From Trichomonas tenax (Eukaryota; Parabasalia; Trichomonadida; Trichomonadidae): a DNA stretch of 38,947 nt. Below the pieces are notes generated by a model. The model saw nothing but the letters and a program-made list of their open reading frames with translations, did no database searches and was not told the origin of the DNA. Location: positions 1 through 38,947 of the forward strand of contig JALKBU010000454.1 of the NCBI GenBank assembly GCA_023091735.1. The letters run 5' to 3'. Of this stretch, positions 1 through 9,437 are shown in pieces (the stretch's first letter is position 1; every line of letters begins with the position of its first letter). The position numbers were made by a program, and so were the translations under genes.

Positions 1-114
1 TATCTGTGCAATTCTGTCGTACTCCTCGCTCATGCAGATAATTGAAGAAGAAACTGATGAATCTGCTGCAATAATAACCCAATCTGGGCCTTGGAGACCA
101 ACAATACTAAGCAT
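1..114 (-). CDS. Proteasome subunit beta type (beta-4/PSMB2-like), 5' part only
   Basis: Only the first 38 codons lie in the window; the gene runs off the left edge on the minus strand. The translation begins MLSIVGLQGPDWVIIAADSS, which matches the start of the PSMB2/Pre1 (beta-4) proteasome subunit, where an I-G-(I/L)-Q-G-P-D-(Y/W)-V stretch is followed by a beta strand and A-(S/A)-D. Beta-4 is a non-catalytic 20S core subunit without a cleaved N-terminal Thr, and the Met followed directly by the core fold agrees with that. ATG is at 112-114, preceded closely by GTGACATA, similar to the TGACA motifs before other starts here. The family assignment rests on the short conserved N-terminus; the orthologue label is an inference from that stretch. 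Confidence 0.8.
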   Translation of the reverse strand, partial: MLSIVGLQGPDWVIIAADSSVSSSIICMSEEYDRIAQI

Positions 115-597
115 TATGTCACGTTTTCTCAATAATTGTTTGGCTAATTTTCAGTAAATACTTTATATCTCATAATGAGATTTGTTTCAGCCTAAAATAC
201 TGCTTTACAACACTTCCATAAATCCGTCGCCTTCTAACTTAACAAATCATTACATTATAAAGTCGATATTGAAAATTTGATATAAAATATTAAGCGTTTA
301 GTATAAAACAAAGAACGTAATTACATGAAATTTTAGAACTACCAATGAATCCTAAGATAATATCGAAGCTTTTTAAGTAAAATAATCGAAATTTTAAATC
401 AGCTTTCAAACCTGTCGCGAATTAGATACTGTGACTGAATCTGTAATGATCCTTTGTACGAAACTACATTTGATAGCCAAGATTGTAAAATATATTATCT
501 TTGATTGATTTTTGGTTGTAACAATCGAGAGCGAAGTAACTGGTTTCTGGCTATAAGCGTTTGAACGATTTTTGCGTTTGTAATACGAATATTAATA
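115..597. other. Intergenic, AT-rich, no gene seen
   Basis: This 483-base gap lies between the start of the proteasome gene and the 3' end of the coiled-coil gene, both on the minus strand. It should hold the promoter of the proteasome gene at its left end and the terminator/polyadenylation region of the coiled-coil gene at its right end. I found no ORF, tRNA or strong inverted repeat in it. Confidence 0.6.
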
Positions 598-1434
598 TTA
601 TTTCTTTCTGTTGTCGAGAATAGCTTGTAAAATATTGACTTGTTCGCGTAATAAAGCGATCTCGTTGTCTTTATCTGCCGATGCTGAAGCAGTTTTGACT
701 AATTGTTGAATTCTAATGCTATATTCAGTTCTTTCCATACCAAATTTCTTCTGCAGTTGAAGTTTTTCCTCTGAGAGTTGATTCATTGTTCTTGAAAGAA
801 TATCATTTCTGCTTTTTTCTTCAGCGAGTTTCTCATGCAAAGATTTATTCTCTTCCTGCAGTTTCCTCACTTCTTCGCGATACTTTGCAAGTTCAGCAGA
901 GATTGCATCGAACTTTTGCTGAGAATAATCAGGTTCATCGCCGAGATTGTTAGAATATGTAGCGATAGAGAAGGCCTTCTTGTGGAGTTCATCGCAGTTA
1001 GAAATGAGTTTGTACTGTAAATGTCTTATTTTCATAAGTTCTAAAACTTTGTTGACATCGCTACCGAAACCTTGTACTTGTAATGATATCAATGCATTTA
1101 TTGACATGACTAATGCGGGTTCTTTGAATGTTTCTGGGTTCCTAAAGTCGTAGAAAACGTTATTCAATTGTTTGGGGAATTTCTTTTTAAGTTGTTCGAA
1201 TTGGCACACGATTTGGTCAGACACTGTCGAGTATGCCATCACTTGCTCAACAGATTTCTTCAAATCAGAGCAAAGTTGTATACGTTGAAGATTTTCAATC
1301 TGCTGATCTCGCAATCTAACGGTCAAACTGAGCAGAATACGATAGTTTTGGTCCTCTATTTCCTTGACCAAAACTAATTCTTCTATGATGTCATCGATTC
1401 TGCTCAGTAAAATTGGAAAAGAATCTTTCAACAT
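598..1434 (-). CDS. Coiled-coil protein of unknown function
   Basis: A 278-aa protein with a clear ATG at 1432-1434. It is almost entirely predicted helix. Residues about 170-278 form a classical coiled coil rich in Glu, Lys, Leu and Gln with heptad spacing, ending in ...ILDNRKK. The N-terminal 150 residues also look helical, with hydrophobic positions (LLSLTVRLRDQQIENL), but I recognise no domain. No signal peptide or membrane segment is visible. Such proteins in trichomonads are often cytoskeletal or scaffold components, but that is only a general expectation. It lies downstream of nothing that suggests co-regulation; the MORN gene starts divergently 630 bases away. Confidence 0.8.
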   Translation of the reverse strand: MLKDSFPILLSRIDDIIEELVLVKEIEDQNYRILLSLTVRLRDQQIENLQRIQLCSDLKKSVEQVMAYSTVSDQIVCQFEQLKKKFPKQLNNVFYDFRNPETFKEPALVMSINALISLQVQGFGSDVNKVLELMKIRHLQYKLISNCDELHKKAFSIATYSNNLGDEPDYSQQKFDAISAELAKYREEVRKLQEENKSLHEKLAEEKSRNDILSRTMNQLSEEKLQLQKKFGMERTEYSIRIQQLVKTASASADKDNEIALLREQVNILQAILDNRKK

Positions 1435-2064
1435 AATATGAAATATAAAAGGTTGTGAATTTTATAACAGGGGGTATATTATTAAAATTGATTTATCTTG
1501 GTCAATAATGGACATGGCTTGAAATAATATAATTCATATTATTAGCATTAATTTATAGTATATATAAAAGTTATTATCAATCAAAAATTGTGATATTTTT
1601 GACAAATTTTTTCCTGTAAATGATTATTGCGCAACATATGAAGTACATACTCAAAATATATTTTAAAAATAATCAAATTCCAGACTTATTTTGTTCCAGA
1701 TCTTTATTTTTGAATAATTTTTCGATTTTAAAATAATTTTATAAGTTTTTTCTTATGTTGACATTTTGTATGATTGATTCTTCAACAATGAATCCTCTAT
1801 GTTTGATCTTGATTTCGGATATAGTTTATAGTTTTATGGATCAATTTAGCAAAATCCAATTAATGAGTTAAATTTGTTCGATATTTCCTTATACAAAAGT
1901 ATTTAGAGTTAGATATTAAAATATGTTAAAATCTGATGGGATTTTAGTATTAAGATATTGTGAATGATGACATAAATAGAATTTCAAGCATTAATCAAAG
2001 AAGTTTAGAATTAAATAAAGGGTCCAAAAATATAAACGAGGGTCCAATAATTCGTTTTTATTAG
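1435..2064. other. Divergent intergenic region between coiled-coil and MORN genes
   Basis: These 630 AT-rich bases separate two divergent starts and should hold both promoters. A direct repeat AGGGTCCAA occurs at about 2019 and 2039, only 20 bases apart and just upstream of the MORN ATG. A TTTTTGACAAATT sequence lies near 1597. No ORF of substance is present on either strand. Confidence 0.5.
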
Positions 2065-2547
2065 ATGCCACCAAAACCAGCGGGGGAAGCAGCAAAACCG
2101 CCGCCAAAGAAAAACGTTAAGGGAAAGAACCAGGGATTCGAGCTGGATTCGACACCACCGAGTGCCGGCGAAGGTGTCTTTGTGTACAGAGATGGAAATG
2201 CGAAGTATGAAGGCCAATGGCAGAGATTTGATGGTGTGATGAAGCGCCATGGAACAGGAATATATACAGATTGCGGTGCCACTTATGATGGACACTTCGT
2301 TGAAGATAAATATGAAGGATACGGCGTTTTCACGTCCGTTGATGGCGCCGTCTACAAAGGCGAGTGGAAAAATGGTCTTATGCACGGACACGGCACTTAC
2401 ACGTGGCCTGATAAGGCGATTTTTGATGGTCAATGGGAAAATGGATTAATGGAAGGACCTGGCACATTCACAGATCGAACTGGAAGGGTATGGACAGGAA
2501 CATGGACACATGGAGCGGCAGAGCTTGAAAATGTTCCTGTATCTTAG
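2065..2547 (+). CDS. MORN-repeat protein
   Basis: A 160-aa protein. The first ~35 residues are Pro/Lys/Ala-rich (MPPKPAGEAAKPPPKKN), then about five MORN repeats follow from residue ~40 to ~150, seen as Y-(E/D/K)-G-x-(W/F) units spaced about 23 residues apart: YEGQW, YDGHF, YKGEW, FDGQW, WTGTW, each followed by G-x-G-x-(Y/F)-T. MORN repeats bind membranes or act as scaffolds and are common in the basal body and cytoskeleton proteins of protists; the role here is not determined. ATG follows TTTTTATTAG directly. The gene is more GC-rich than its flanks, as expected of a well-expressed coding region in this genome. No catalytic domain is fused to the repeats. Confidence 0.9.
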   Translation: MPPKPAGEAAKPPPKKNVKGKNQGFELDSTPPSAGEGVFVYRDGNAKYEGQWQRFDGVMKRHGTGIYTDCGATYDGHFVEDKYEGYGVFTSVDGAVYKGEWKNGLMHGHGTYTWPDKAIFDGQWENGLMEGPGTFTDRTGRVWTGTWTHGAAELENVPVS

Positions 2548-2849
2548 TTATTCCTGTTTGAATTCATCTCTATTGTTAATAAAACACTTTGTACTCGTTT
2601 TCCTCCACTATTCTATACTATATATAATTATATTTTCATTTCAATTTTTTATTTTCATTTTCATTCAATGTTTAGCATACTAACTTGTCTATGATGTCAT
2701 TTATATGCACGGCTATAATGCGTCGTATGAACAAAATTTATGTATAAAATATATTTTCGTATTTTTTTTTATAATTAATTGCTTCTTTAGGATATAGTTT
2801 AGGTGCGTATTGAAAGTCAATATCTCCATTTCAAATTTAGATACCAAAG
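2548..2849. other. Intergenic, AT-rich
   Basis: About 300 bases between two plus-strand genes. T-rich tracts and AATAAAA just after the MORN stop suit a 3' end. No other structure was seen. Confidence 0.5.
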
Positions 2850-3716
2850 ATGAAGAGATTTTTTTTATTGACATTTGTCAAATTTTTTTTGATGGCTTTC
2901 ATTGAGTGTCTTAAAACATCTTTAGATACACTACCACAGTATTCTAATGACATAAATACAATTTTCAATGGATTTTTCATGTATGGACCACCAACACTCA
3001 TTTCAGACAAGATTCGGCAATATTTCAATATTGTTGAAAGAAGTTTTAACTTTTTCTGTAATGAATACATTGTCAACAAAATAGGTTTAACCGATAAAAC
3101 AGCTTTACTTGATTATTTATTAATAGATTTGAATTTTCATTTGAGTCATCTTAATTATTTCAAAAAATACTGCAAAATCAACCCGATTATTAATCAAATT
3201 ACAGCTCGTTTTCAGAATCTTATAGCTCAGGTTCAATTCCAGGCGAAATTTTTTGATGCTTCTTTCCCAAAAGTTGATGAATTCCCTGACAACGAGCGCC
3301 AAGGTTTAGAGGAACTGCTAAGTCCTTTAAGAACTTCACAATATTACCTTTCACCAAATATATTTTATCAATTGCATAAAAAAATTATCGATTATGAATA
3401 TGAACATCATGAATTTGTTAAACCACGTCGTTTTGTTGATAGAGAAACTACATTAAATGCAGTTTATAATTCAATTAGTCCAGAAATACTTGAAATGTTA
3501 AAATCAGATAACGAAACACAGCCAAAAACAAATGAAGTTCCACACGAGGAACCTCGAAGACCAAACCAACCAATATCAGTTGCTAATTTTGAACTTCCAA
3601 GTATTGTTCCTCAAAATGTTCAAATCCCGCCTGCTAATGCGGATGTTAATACAGATAGTGGGGATAATACATTCTACGACCTATTGGTTAATACTCAAAA
3701 TGAACTTGATATTTAA
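2850..3716 (+). CDS. Hypothetical protein, helical N-terminal region, disordered Pro/Asn-rich C-terminal region
   Basis: A 288-aa ORF not recognised as a known family. The first ATG (2850) gives a hydrophobic N-terminus (MKRFFLLTFVKFFLMAF) that could be read as a signal peptide. However, an in-frame ATG at 2892 (residue 15) is preceded by TTGACATTTGTCAA (2869-2882) and a T8-G tract, the same leader type as the gene at 5002, so the shorter 274-aa form may be the real one. Residues ~20-190 look alpha-helical with many Phe, Tyr and Asn. Residues ~215-270 are Pro/Asn/Glu-rich and probably disordered. Codon use is AT-rich and no catalytic motif stands out. It may be a lineage-specific protein. Confidence 0.65.
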   Translation: MKRFFLLTFVKFFLMAFIECLKTSLDTLPQYSNDINTIFNGFFMYGPPTLISDKIRQYFNIVERSFNFFCNEYIVNKIGLTDKTALLDYLLIDLNFHLSHLNYFKKYCKINPIINQITARFQNLIAQVQFQAKFFDASFPKVDEFPDNERQGLEELLSPLRTSQYYLSPNIFYQLHKKIIDYEYEHHEFVKPRRFVDRETTLNAVYNSISPEILEMLKSDNETQPKTNEVPHEEPRRPNQPISVANFELPSIVPQNVQIPPANADVNTDSGDNTFYDLLVNTQNELDI

Positions 3717-3926
3717 TATTTGATATCAAGTTTTTAAATATGTTTATATTTATCAATATATATATGTATATTAAGACCAAATGCGTACTTCGTCCATTTG
3801 AATAGATTTCAATTTATAATTCTTTTAATGAAATTGAAAATTATGCAGATACTTTTTAGTTATTGAGTCTTTCTAAAATGCAAATACCTATAAAAGGCAA
3901 CTTAAATTTTTATTAACATATGCTGC

Positions 3927-3979
3927 TATGCTATTAATTTGAATCAAAAATAAATTGATTTCTAAAGATTAATAGCATA
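3927..3979. repeat. Inverted repeat / hairpin
   Basis: TATGCTATTAAT (3927-3938) is perfectly complementary to ATTAATAGCATA (3968-3979). Inside, GAATCA and TGATTTC can extend the stem with a small bulge. It lies about 210 bases after the stop of the 288-aa gene, so it may be part of a 3' region or a small decayed element. Confidence 0.55.
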
Positions 3980-4602
3980 TCTTAACTTACAATTACAAAG
4001 TTATTGATTCAGGTCGAATTCTAAATTTTAATTTTGAATAAAGGATATATTTTGTTCTATTGATTGAGTTGGTGATGGATATGATGCAAAAACTGTGTGC
4101 ATCATTGTATTATAGTAAACAATACCTAAATGTGATGAAACTAATTTTCGGGATATATAGAGGTGTATTGACTTCGAATGTCCACAGACAACATTGCCAG
4201 TATGATCAATATGCTTTAATGAGGATAGGAATACGCACTATCTGGTTGGATATTACTATTGTCGCTTATGTTGATCCACAATTTCCAATTTAGCAACAAA
4301 TTACAAATTAAACTAACAAAAAGACAGCAGATGGTATATACGTATCATTGTATTCCATTCAGTGATGTGTCAGTGGTATATAAAATGATATTTAAAAATG
4401 TAGATATTTTCTTATTTATTATGAGTTAAAAATGTATTATTTGAAAATAGTTCTGTCCGGATGTGAGTGCACTTGAATAGCTTAAGCTTGATTGACCAAG
4501 AATATAACCAAAAATGGAAAGCAAAATTCAAAATAAATCCAAACTTTACAAATTATTTCAATTTTAAAAATTTAATATATCATTGCTAACACAATTTCAG
4601 TC

Positions 4603-4684
4603 ATATACAGACGATAAGTGTCAGAAAAATCGATACAAAAGTGCCTCTAACCGTTTGGTCGGGTAACTAAAGGCATCTGTATAT
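4603..4684. repeat. Nested inverted repeat, possible structured RNA
   Basis: ATATACAGA (4603-4611) pairs with TCTGTATAT (4676-4684), nine perfect base pairs. Immediately inside on the 3' side, AGGCA (4671-4675) pairs with TGCCT (4642-4646), leaving a 30-base side loop that itself can form CGAT/ATCG. The inner loop has ACC-GTTT-GGT. It does not fit a tRNA. Function unknown. Confidence 0.4.
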
Positions 4685-5001
4685 ATCGCACATATGTATC
4701 ACATTCTAAATTCACAAATTTTGGTCGCTAAATCCTAAAAATGGAGTCAATACACTTCTGGATATATCTCAATGAGAATTATGATTTAAGCAATTTTATG
4801 GATGTATTTCAATTCAACAGAAAAAAGATAATTTAATATTTAACGTGTTGTGGTTCAAATTAACTTTTATAGTGAAAATATCTTTGATGAATGAATATCA
4901 CTGTCAAAAACCTAAAGTTATATTGCAAAAAGTGAAATCAAAGGTTTAGACATAACAATTATGCAATAAAAAACAACAAGAAAAAAAAATTCGTTTTTTT
5001 G

Positions 5002-7836
5002 ATGTTTGATGATGAAGTTGTGAACTTGAACATCGATAAAACGCAAGAAATCGAAGTTTATATTGAAAAGAAGAACAAAATACAGCAAAGCTATAAAAAA
5101 CTGAGGTCAAAACTTCTCGAATTGCGAAAAATTCAAAATCAATATCTTCAATATTTCTCAAAAATCATAAATGACACGATAGAAGAAAAGGCAGAGGTCC
5201 CGAAAGACGACCCTATGAATATGCCGTCTCCATCTCGTAAAATGCCGTTTGCACAAGATGATTTTCTTCGAATACTGCGAATTGCAGGTGTTACTGATTT
5301 GGATCAGTTATTAAATGAATCATCGGTTGTAGAATCACAGATTTTCTCGAAAAACACAATTTTCGATGATATAACTGAGAAAGCAATATCGTTAACGCAG
5401 CCAGCACTTCGTGTTGCACTTTTAGATGATATTATGCACCATATTTCAACGTGTAAACAGTATTTGGACAAACTTGTTCCGATTTTGCATGAAATTGCTT
5501 TAGATCCGCTTCTAGAAGATAATTTGGTTAAATCTGGATCAAATATCACGAAATTTTACAACTTTTATTCATCGACACTGAAAGAATTTTCGAATTCGCT
5601 TGAAATCGAAGAATGTAAAATATTATTCAAAATCCCAAATTCAGATGAGTTGATTTATCCAACAGAAAAGTTCACTTTCGTGCTTCCTTTAGCCAAAACA
5701 CTATCAGGATTTCTATTTACACAAAACAAATTAACTCAAATAACAAATCCACTTGATAACATCAATTTCGATAAATCACGTGAGAATTGCATATTCAGCA
5801 CAAACATCTCAGTGCTTTCAGCGCCATTTACGACCCATTTATCAGGAGTTGGTGGAATTCTTTTATTATTCAATAAATCTTTCACGCCATTGGATAAATC
5901 CCGTCTATCGTTGTTATCAGCCTATATAGCACCTCTCCTGTTTATATTTAGGTCCATTTTCATTCAAGTTGCTCCAAGACACTTCAAAATGATTGGAAAT
6001 GTTATTTCTAATCTAAGAACAGAGAAAAACGCAATAGAGTCGTTCCAACAGCAATTCTGCTTCATAGCGAGTGCGGAGAGATGCAGAGTTCTTCTTTCTC
6101 AGCCAGATCCTAATGAAAAAGAAATTCCTGTGTTAGCGGAAGGAAATTCATTGATTAGAAAATCAATTGACTTCCAAAGCGTTTCAACGTATACATCTCC
6201 ACGTAGTCACAAAGATTTTAATATGCAAGTTGACAATGACTCAACGCTGTCGAGAATCACTTCAATGATGGTTTTGAAAGTCGAAAACACAAATTTCGTG
6301 ATTGTTTTGTATAATTCTTTGATTTCAACAAGTTTCTCGCAAGTTCAATCAACACTAGCAATGCTTTTCTCTATGTCATTACCACCGATACTTCACCAGA
6401 TAAGATTAGTCAAGCAAATCGATAAATTTAACGCTCAAAACAAAATTGAACAAGAAAGAACTGATAACGTTATATCTATATTTGGAAAACTTGTTAAAAT
6501 CGTTAAAAATGGAACTTTCCAAGATGAAATTTATAATGTTCTTCCTGGAGGAACGAAAATAAACATTGCAAGATTCAATGAATACAAAGAAGTCATCGAT
6601 GTTTTCACGAACGAAAAATATAATATTGAGTTCAAAGATAACGCAAAATCTTTCATTGCAAATGATGGAAAATTCATTGTTACTGATATCAATTTCGTCT
6701 GCATATTTAGTGATTTCGAGAATGCAAAAGAAAACTTGAATTTCTTGACACGAATCTCTCATATGATTTTTATTGTTGTTCCAACTGTTTTAATCAATAA
6801 TGTTCTCGGCCAAATATCAATTGCTAATAACGAATTATGCGAACTCATTTGCGGGAATTTCAGGATGCTTTCTAACATCGTTGGAGCAAATATTCAATTT
6901 GTGACATATGAATATCCACCAGCGCAAGCACCTGAAGGAAGAAAGTTCCAAAAAATCATCACGAGTAGTCGAGGCATTGAAGCTGAGATATTCTGTGATG
7001 AAGATATCGATGAAGAACAGCAGGAACTCATCAATGCTTTCGCTGAATGGCTTCAAGAGACTTTAGTTATATCCAAGAAACCAAATGTATCAAAGATCGT
7101 TGAATTTTTAATCGATTCAGGTTTCACACATACTTTCGAAGTTTCCGTTGAAGATGTGAATAGGTGGGTAAGTCAAATATCATCTTTCTATCTCGCTTAT
7201 GACATCAAGTTCGAAAGCAGGATTGATGCACTCAATACAGCCCACGACGTGCTGACTAATCAAGCGTGGATGACGTGGTTTTCTACAGAGAATCGCATGA
7301 TTATATACATTCTAATTTTGCTCTCAGAGGTTGACACAGTTTTCAGATTCGTTTGTGATGAACAGACAAAGAAATTATTTGAGAATACAAAGCAAACATG
7401 CCATCCAATAATCGCTGCTTTGTTTGGAACAAACTTTGGTGTTGGTGCAAATTTAGCAGAAGACATAAAACAAAGAATTTGCCAGAAAATATCAGATTAC
7501 ACACTTTCGCAAACTATTTCAGAACAGGCACAGATATATGGACACCTGAGGAGCTTCTCTGGTGATTCATTCAAAGCACCACCAGAAGGAGATCAATGGA
7601 TCGCTAAAGGAGTACAAATGATCATTAGATTATATCCACTTAAATGCCCTCCAGGTGAAGCGTTTGCGAAAGCAAAAGATGTTTTAGGCGAAGAAAAAGT
7701 GAAGCAGCTTATCCATCTTGCTGATAGATTGTATATCCCAATATTGACGATGATGTGCCAGAAGAATGAAGTTGCATCGGAACTCTTGAATTCTGCCAGA
7801 GCATCAATCAGAGAGCTCAAAAATCTCAAGCAATAA
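5002..7836 (+). CDS. Large protein with GAF-like regions and a degenerate PDE-like C-terminal domain
   Basis: A 944-aa protein starting at the ATG at 5002, preceded by a T7-G tract. Residues 1-80 are coiled coil (KKNKIQQSYKKLRSKLLELR). Residues ~195-315 and ~335-465 have the length and strand/helix pattern of GAF domains (for example GVGGILLLFNKSF followed by a helix). Residues ~700-790 follow the spacing of the class I cyclic-nucleotide phosphodiesterase catalytic domain (FLIDSGF, then DVNRWVSQISSFYLAYDI, then ALNTAHDVL, then NRMIIYILILLSEVDTVF), but the metal-binding HD and His residues expected there are absent. If related, it is a catalytically dead PDE-like scaffold or cyclic-nucleotide sensor. 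It converges on the BTB gene with an 83-base gap. The domain relation is inference from pattern only. Confidence 0.6.
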   Translation: MFDDEVVNLNIDKTQEIEVYIEKKNKIQQSYKKLRSKLLELRKIQNQYLQYFSKIINDTIEEKAEVPKDDPMNMPSPSRKMPFAQDDFLRILRIAGVTDLDQLLNESSVVESQIFSKNTIFDDITEKAISLTQPALRVALLDDIMHHISTCKQYLDKLVPILHEIALDPLLEDNLVKSGSNITKFYNFYSSTLKEFSNSLEIEECKILFKIPNSDELIYPTEKFTFVLPLAKTLSGFLFTQNKLTQITNPLDNINFDKSRENCIFSTNISVLSAPFTTHLSGVGGILLLFNKSFTPLDKSRLSLLSAYIAPLLFIFRSIFIQVAPRHFKMIGNVISNLRTEKNAIESFQQQFCFIASAERCRVLLSQPDPNEKEIPVLAEGNSLIRKSIDFQSVSTYTSPRSHKDFNMQVDNDSTLSRITSMMVLKVENTNFVIVLYNSLISTSFSQVQSTLAMLFSMSLPPILHQIRLVKQIDKFNAQNKIEQERTDNVISIFGKLVKIVKNGTFQDEIYNVLPGGTKINIARFNEYKEVIDVFTNEKYNIEFKDNAKSFIANDGKFIVTDINFVCIFSDFENAKENLNFLTRISHMIFIVVPTVLINNVLGQISIANNELCELICGNFRMLSNIVGANIQFVTYEYPPAQAPEGRKFQKIITSSRGIEAEIFCDEDIDEEQQELINAFAEWLQETLVISKKPNVSKIVEFLIDSGFTHTFEVSVEDVNRWVSQISSFYLAYDIKFESRIDALNTAHDVLTNQAWMTWFSTENRMIIYILILLSEVDTVFRFVCDEQTKKLFENTKQTCHPIIAALFGTNFGVGANLAEDIKQRICQKISDYTLSQTISEQAQIYGHLRSFSGDSFKAPPEGDQWIAKGVQMIIRLYPLKCPPGEAFAKAKDVLGEEKVKQLIHLADRLYIPILTMMCQKNEVASELLNSARASIRELKNLKQ

Positions 7837-7919
7837 TATTTTTATTTTGTGTTTTTTAAATAAATTTATTTTTAAGTAATTGATTAAAGTTGTTTATTAT
7901 CGAGGAGAAATTTAAATTT

Positions 7920-9437
7920 TTATTCCAACAAGAATCTTCCATTAATTTCAATGAAAGAAATCTTTAATGTGAAGATCTGAGGTTCTATGTTGACGATATT
8001 TGACCTGCAAATGATTTCGATTTGAGAATGGTCTGGATTGAAATATTGTGTGAAACTAAGATAATTTGATGAAACATCATTCTTTTTCCTATGTTGTTTC
8101 GGAATAATTGCATAATCTCCTTTAACATCAAGATGTGCATTGATCTCTGTACCACCTCTCATGAAGTTGAAGATGAATCCTATCCTAAGTTCTGAGAGAG
8201 CTTTACTTCTTTGACCTTCCTCTTCGGAGTAGCATGAGAGTGCTAAATAATAATCATCATTATCGACAAATAAGTTCTTTTTTGCAAAATTTGGTGTCAT
8301 TGGCTTCGATGCGTTTGGAGTTAAGCGGACTAATCCATATTGCAAAGGATTCATCATATTGACAGAATTCCATAATGTTGATAATGAAGCGAAAACATTC
8401 ATATATGGAACTTCAGTTTCAGCTTTGCTGGAGACAACAAGCTGCAAAAGAGACATAACACCCAAGAAATGATGGTGTTCTTGCTTAAGTGTATTGACTT
8501 TCTCTTCGACTGCGTGAATGGACTTTCTACGATTTTCCATAATTTTCTTGAACACGGAACGAGCAATTGAAGGAATAACCCAATCACATTTGTGATTAAC
8601 GAAATACAAATAATCATTTGGCTGGTTCCATGGAATGATCTTAGAGAGACTTTCCATATCTATTGAATTAATCGGTCTGTGCTCGCTTTCAAATATTGCA
8701 ACATAACTGTCAATAAAATTGAGTTTATAGTCTTCAAGTGAATCAAAATCGGCAGGCCATCCTATTTGATCTTCCTTGATGTTGTTGAGGAAAGAAGCAA
8801 TCATGTATGGTGGTAAAGACCTTAAAATACGTTGTTTGTGCAATTTATCGAAATGTTTAGAAACTAATGGTGCTAATTCTTCAGCATTCATGCAAAGGTT
8901 CAAATAATTTTGTTTTGTGTCTGGGTATTTGGTAAATGTTTGGTGCTGAAGATCTTCTTTAACAACATCGTATTTAACCATATCAACAGTGTATTCAAGA
9001 AAAACATCTGAGTTAAAATGTGATGTGATGTAATCTGTCATTGCTGTGACCAAGTCGTCAATGCCAAGAATGCAAGCTGTGAGGAAGATTTTCATCATAT
9101 TTTTGCCTGTAACAGCAATTTCGTTTGTGTACATAAAATCAATGCAAAACTTGAAGGAATCGAAATCAGCGCAGTATGGGATTGGTTGTAGTTCTGCTTC
9201 TCCAAATTTTGCACGATTGCTTTCAGAAGTGAAAAGAGTGCGAAAAACGTTAGAATATTTTGCTAATATGATACGGTGGGCGCAGATTGTCTTATCTGGA
9301 TTGTCGTTGTCCTTGAATTTACAATCGATGAATAAATTGTTTTGACGAAGAACCTCGAATTGCTTCTCTATGTGCGTTTTCTGCCTAAAGCTGATCTTTT
9401 TGACCTGCAATGGATTTGTTGTCTCTGTTTCTGTCAT
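7920..9437 (-). CDS. BTB/POZ-domain protein
   Basis: A 505-aa protein with ATG at 9435-9437. Residues ~32-135 are a BTB/POZ domain: NNLFIDCKFKD, then CAHRIILAKYSNVFRTLF (the H-x-x-(I/V)-L-x-x-x-S-x-x-F signature), then FKFCIDFMYTNEI. BTB domains dimerise and often recruit cullin-3 ligases. The middle (~135-290) is helical, possibly BACK-like, followed by a short coiled coil (~310-345). The last ~100 residues look beta-rich and are not recognised; no Kelch or MATH repeats are visible. Trichomonads carry large lineage-specific BTB families, which this fits. The promoter side carries CTTCACTTTTTA about 20 bases before the ATG and the 16-mer shared with the gene at 5002. Confidence 0.85.
   Translation of the reverse strand: MTETETTNPLQVKKISFRQKTHIEKQFEVLRQNNLFIDCKFKDNDNPDKTICAHRIILAKYSNVFRTLFTSESNRAKFGEAELQPIPYCADFDSFKFCIDFMYTNEIAVTGKNMMKIFLTACILGIDDLVTAMTDYITSHFNSDVFLEYTVDMVKYDVVKEDLQHQTFTKYPDTKQNYLNLCMNAEELAPLVSKHFDKLHKQRILRSLPPYMIASFLNNIKEDQIGWPADFDSLEDYKLNFIDSYVAIFESEHRPINSIDMESLSKIIPWNQPNDYLYFVNHKCDWVIPSIARSVFKKIMENRRKSIHAVEEKVNTLKQEHHHFLGVMSLLQLVVSSKAETEVPYMNVFASLSTLWNSVNMMNPLQYGLVRLTPNASKPMTPNFAKKNLFVDNDDYYLALSCYSEEEGQRSKALSELRIGFIFNFMRGGTEINAHLDVKGDYAIIPKQHRKKNDVSSNYLSFTQYFNPDHSQIEIICRSNIVNIEPQIFTLKISFIEINGRFLLE

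Larger units (their letters stand above)
3717..5001. other. 1.3-kb intergenic region with hairpins and promoter-like motifs
   Basis: No convincing gene. A 77-codon frame at 4060-4293 starts at TTG and has no recognisable features. The region holds a hairpin at 3927-3979, a nested inverted repeat at 4603-4684, a 16-base sequence (4717-4732) that recurs upstream of the BTB gene, and an AAAAAGTGAAA motif near 4928, about 70 bases before the next ATG. The right end is presumably the promoter of the gene at 5002. Confidence 0.5.

Noticed and set aside
4060..4293. 77-codon plus-strand ORF in the 3.7-5.0-kb gap
   Set aside because: It starts at TTG, shows no domain, membrane or signal pattern, and other frames over the same DNA look equally (im)plausible.
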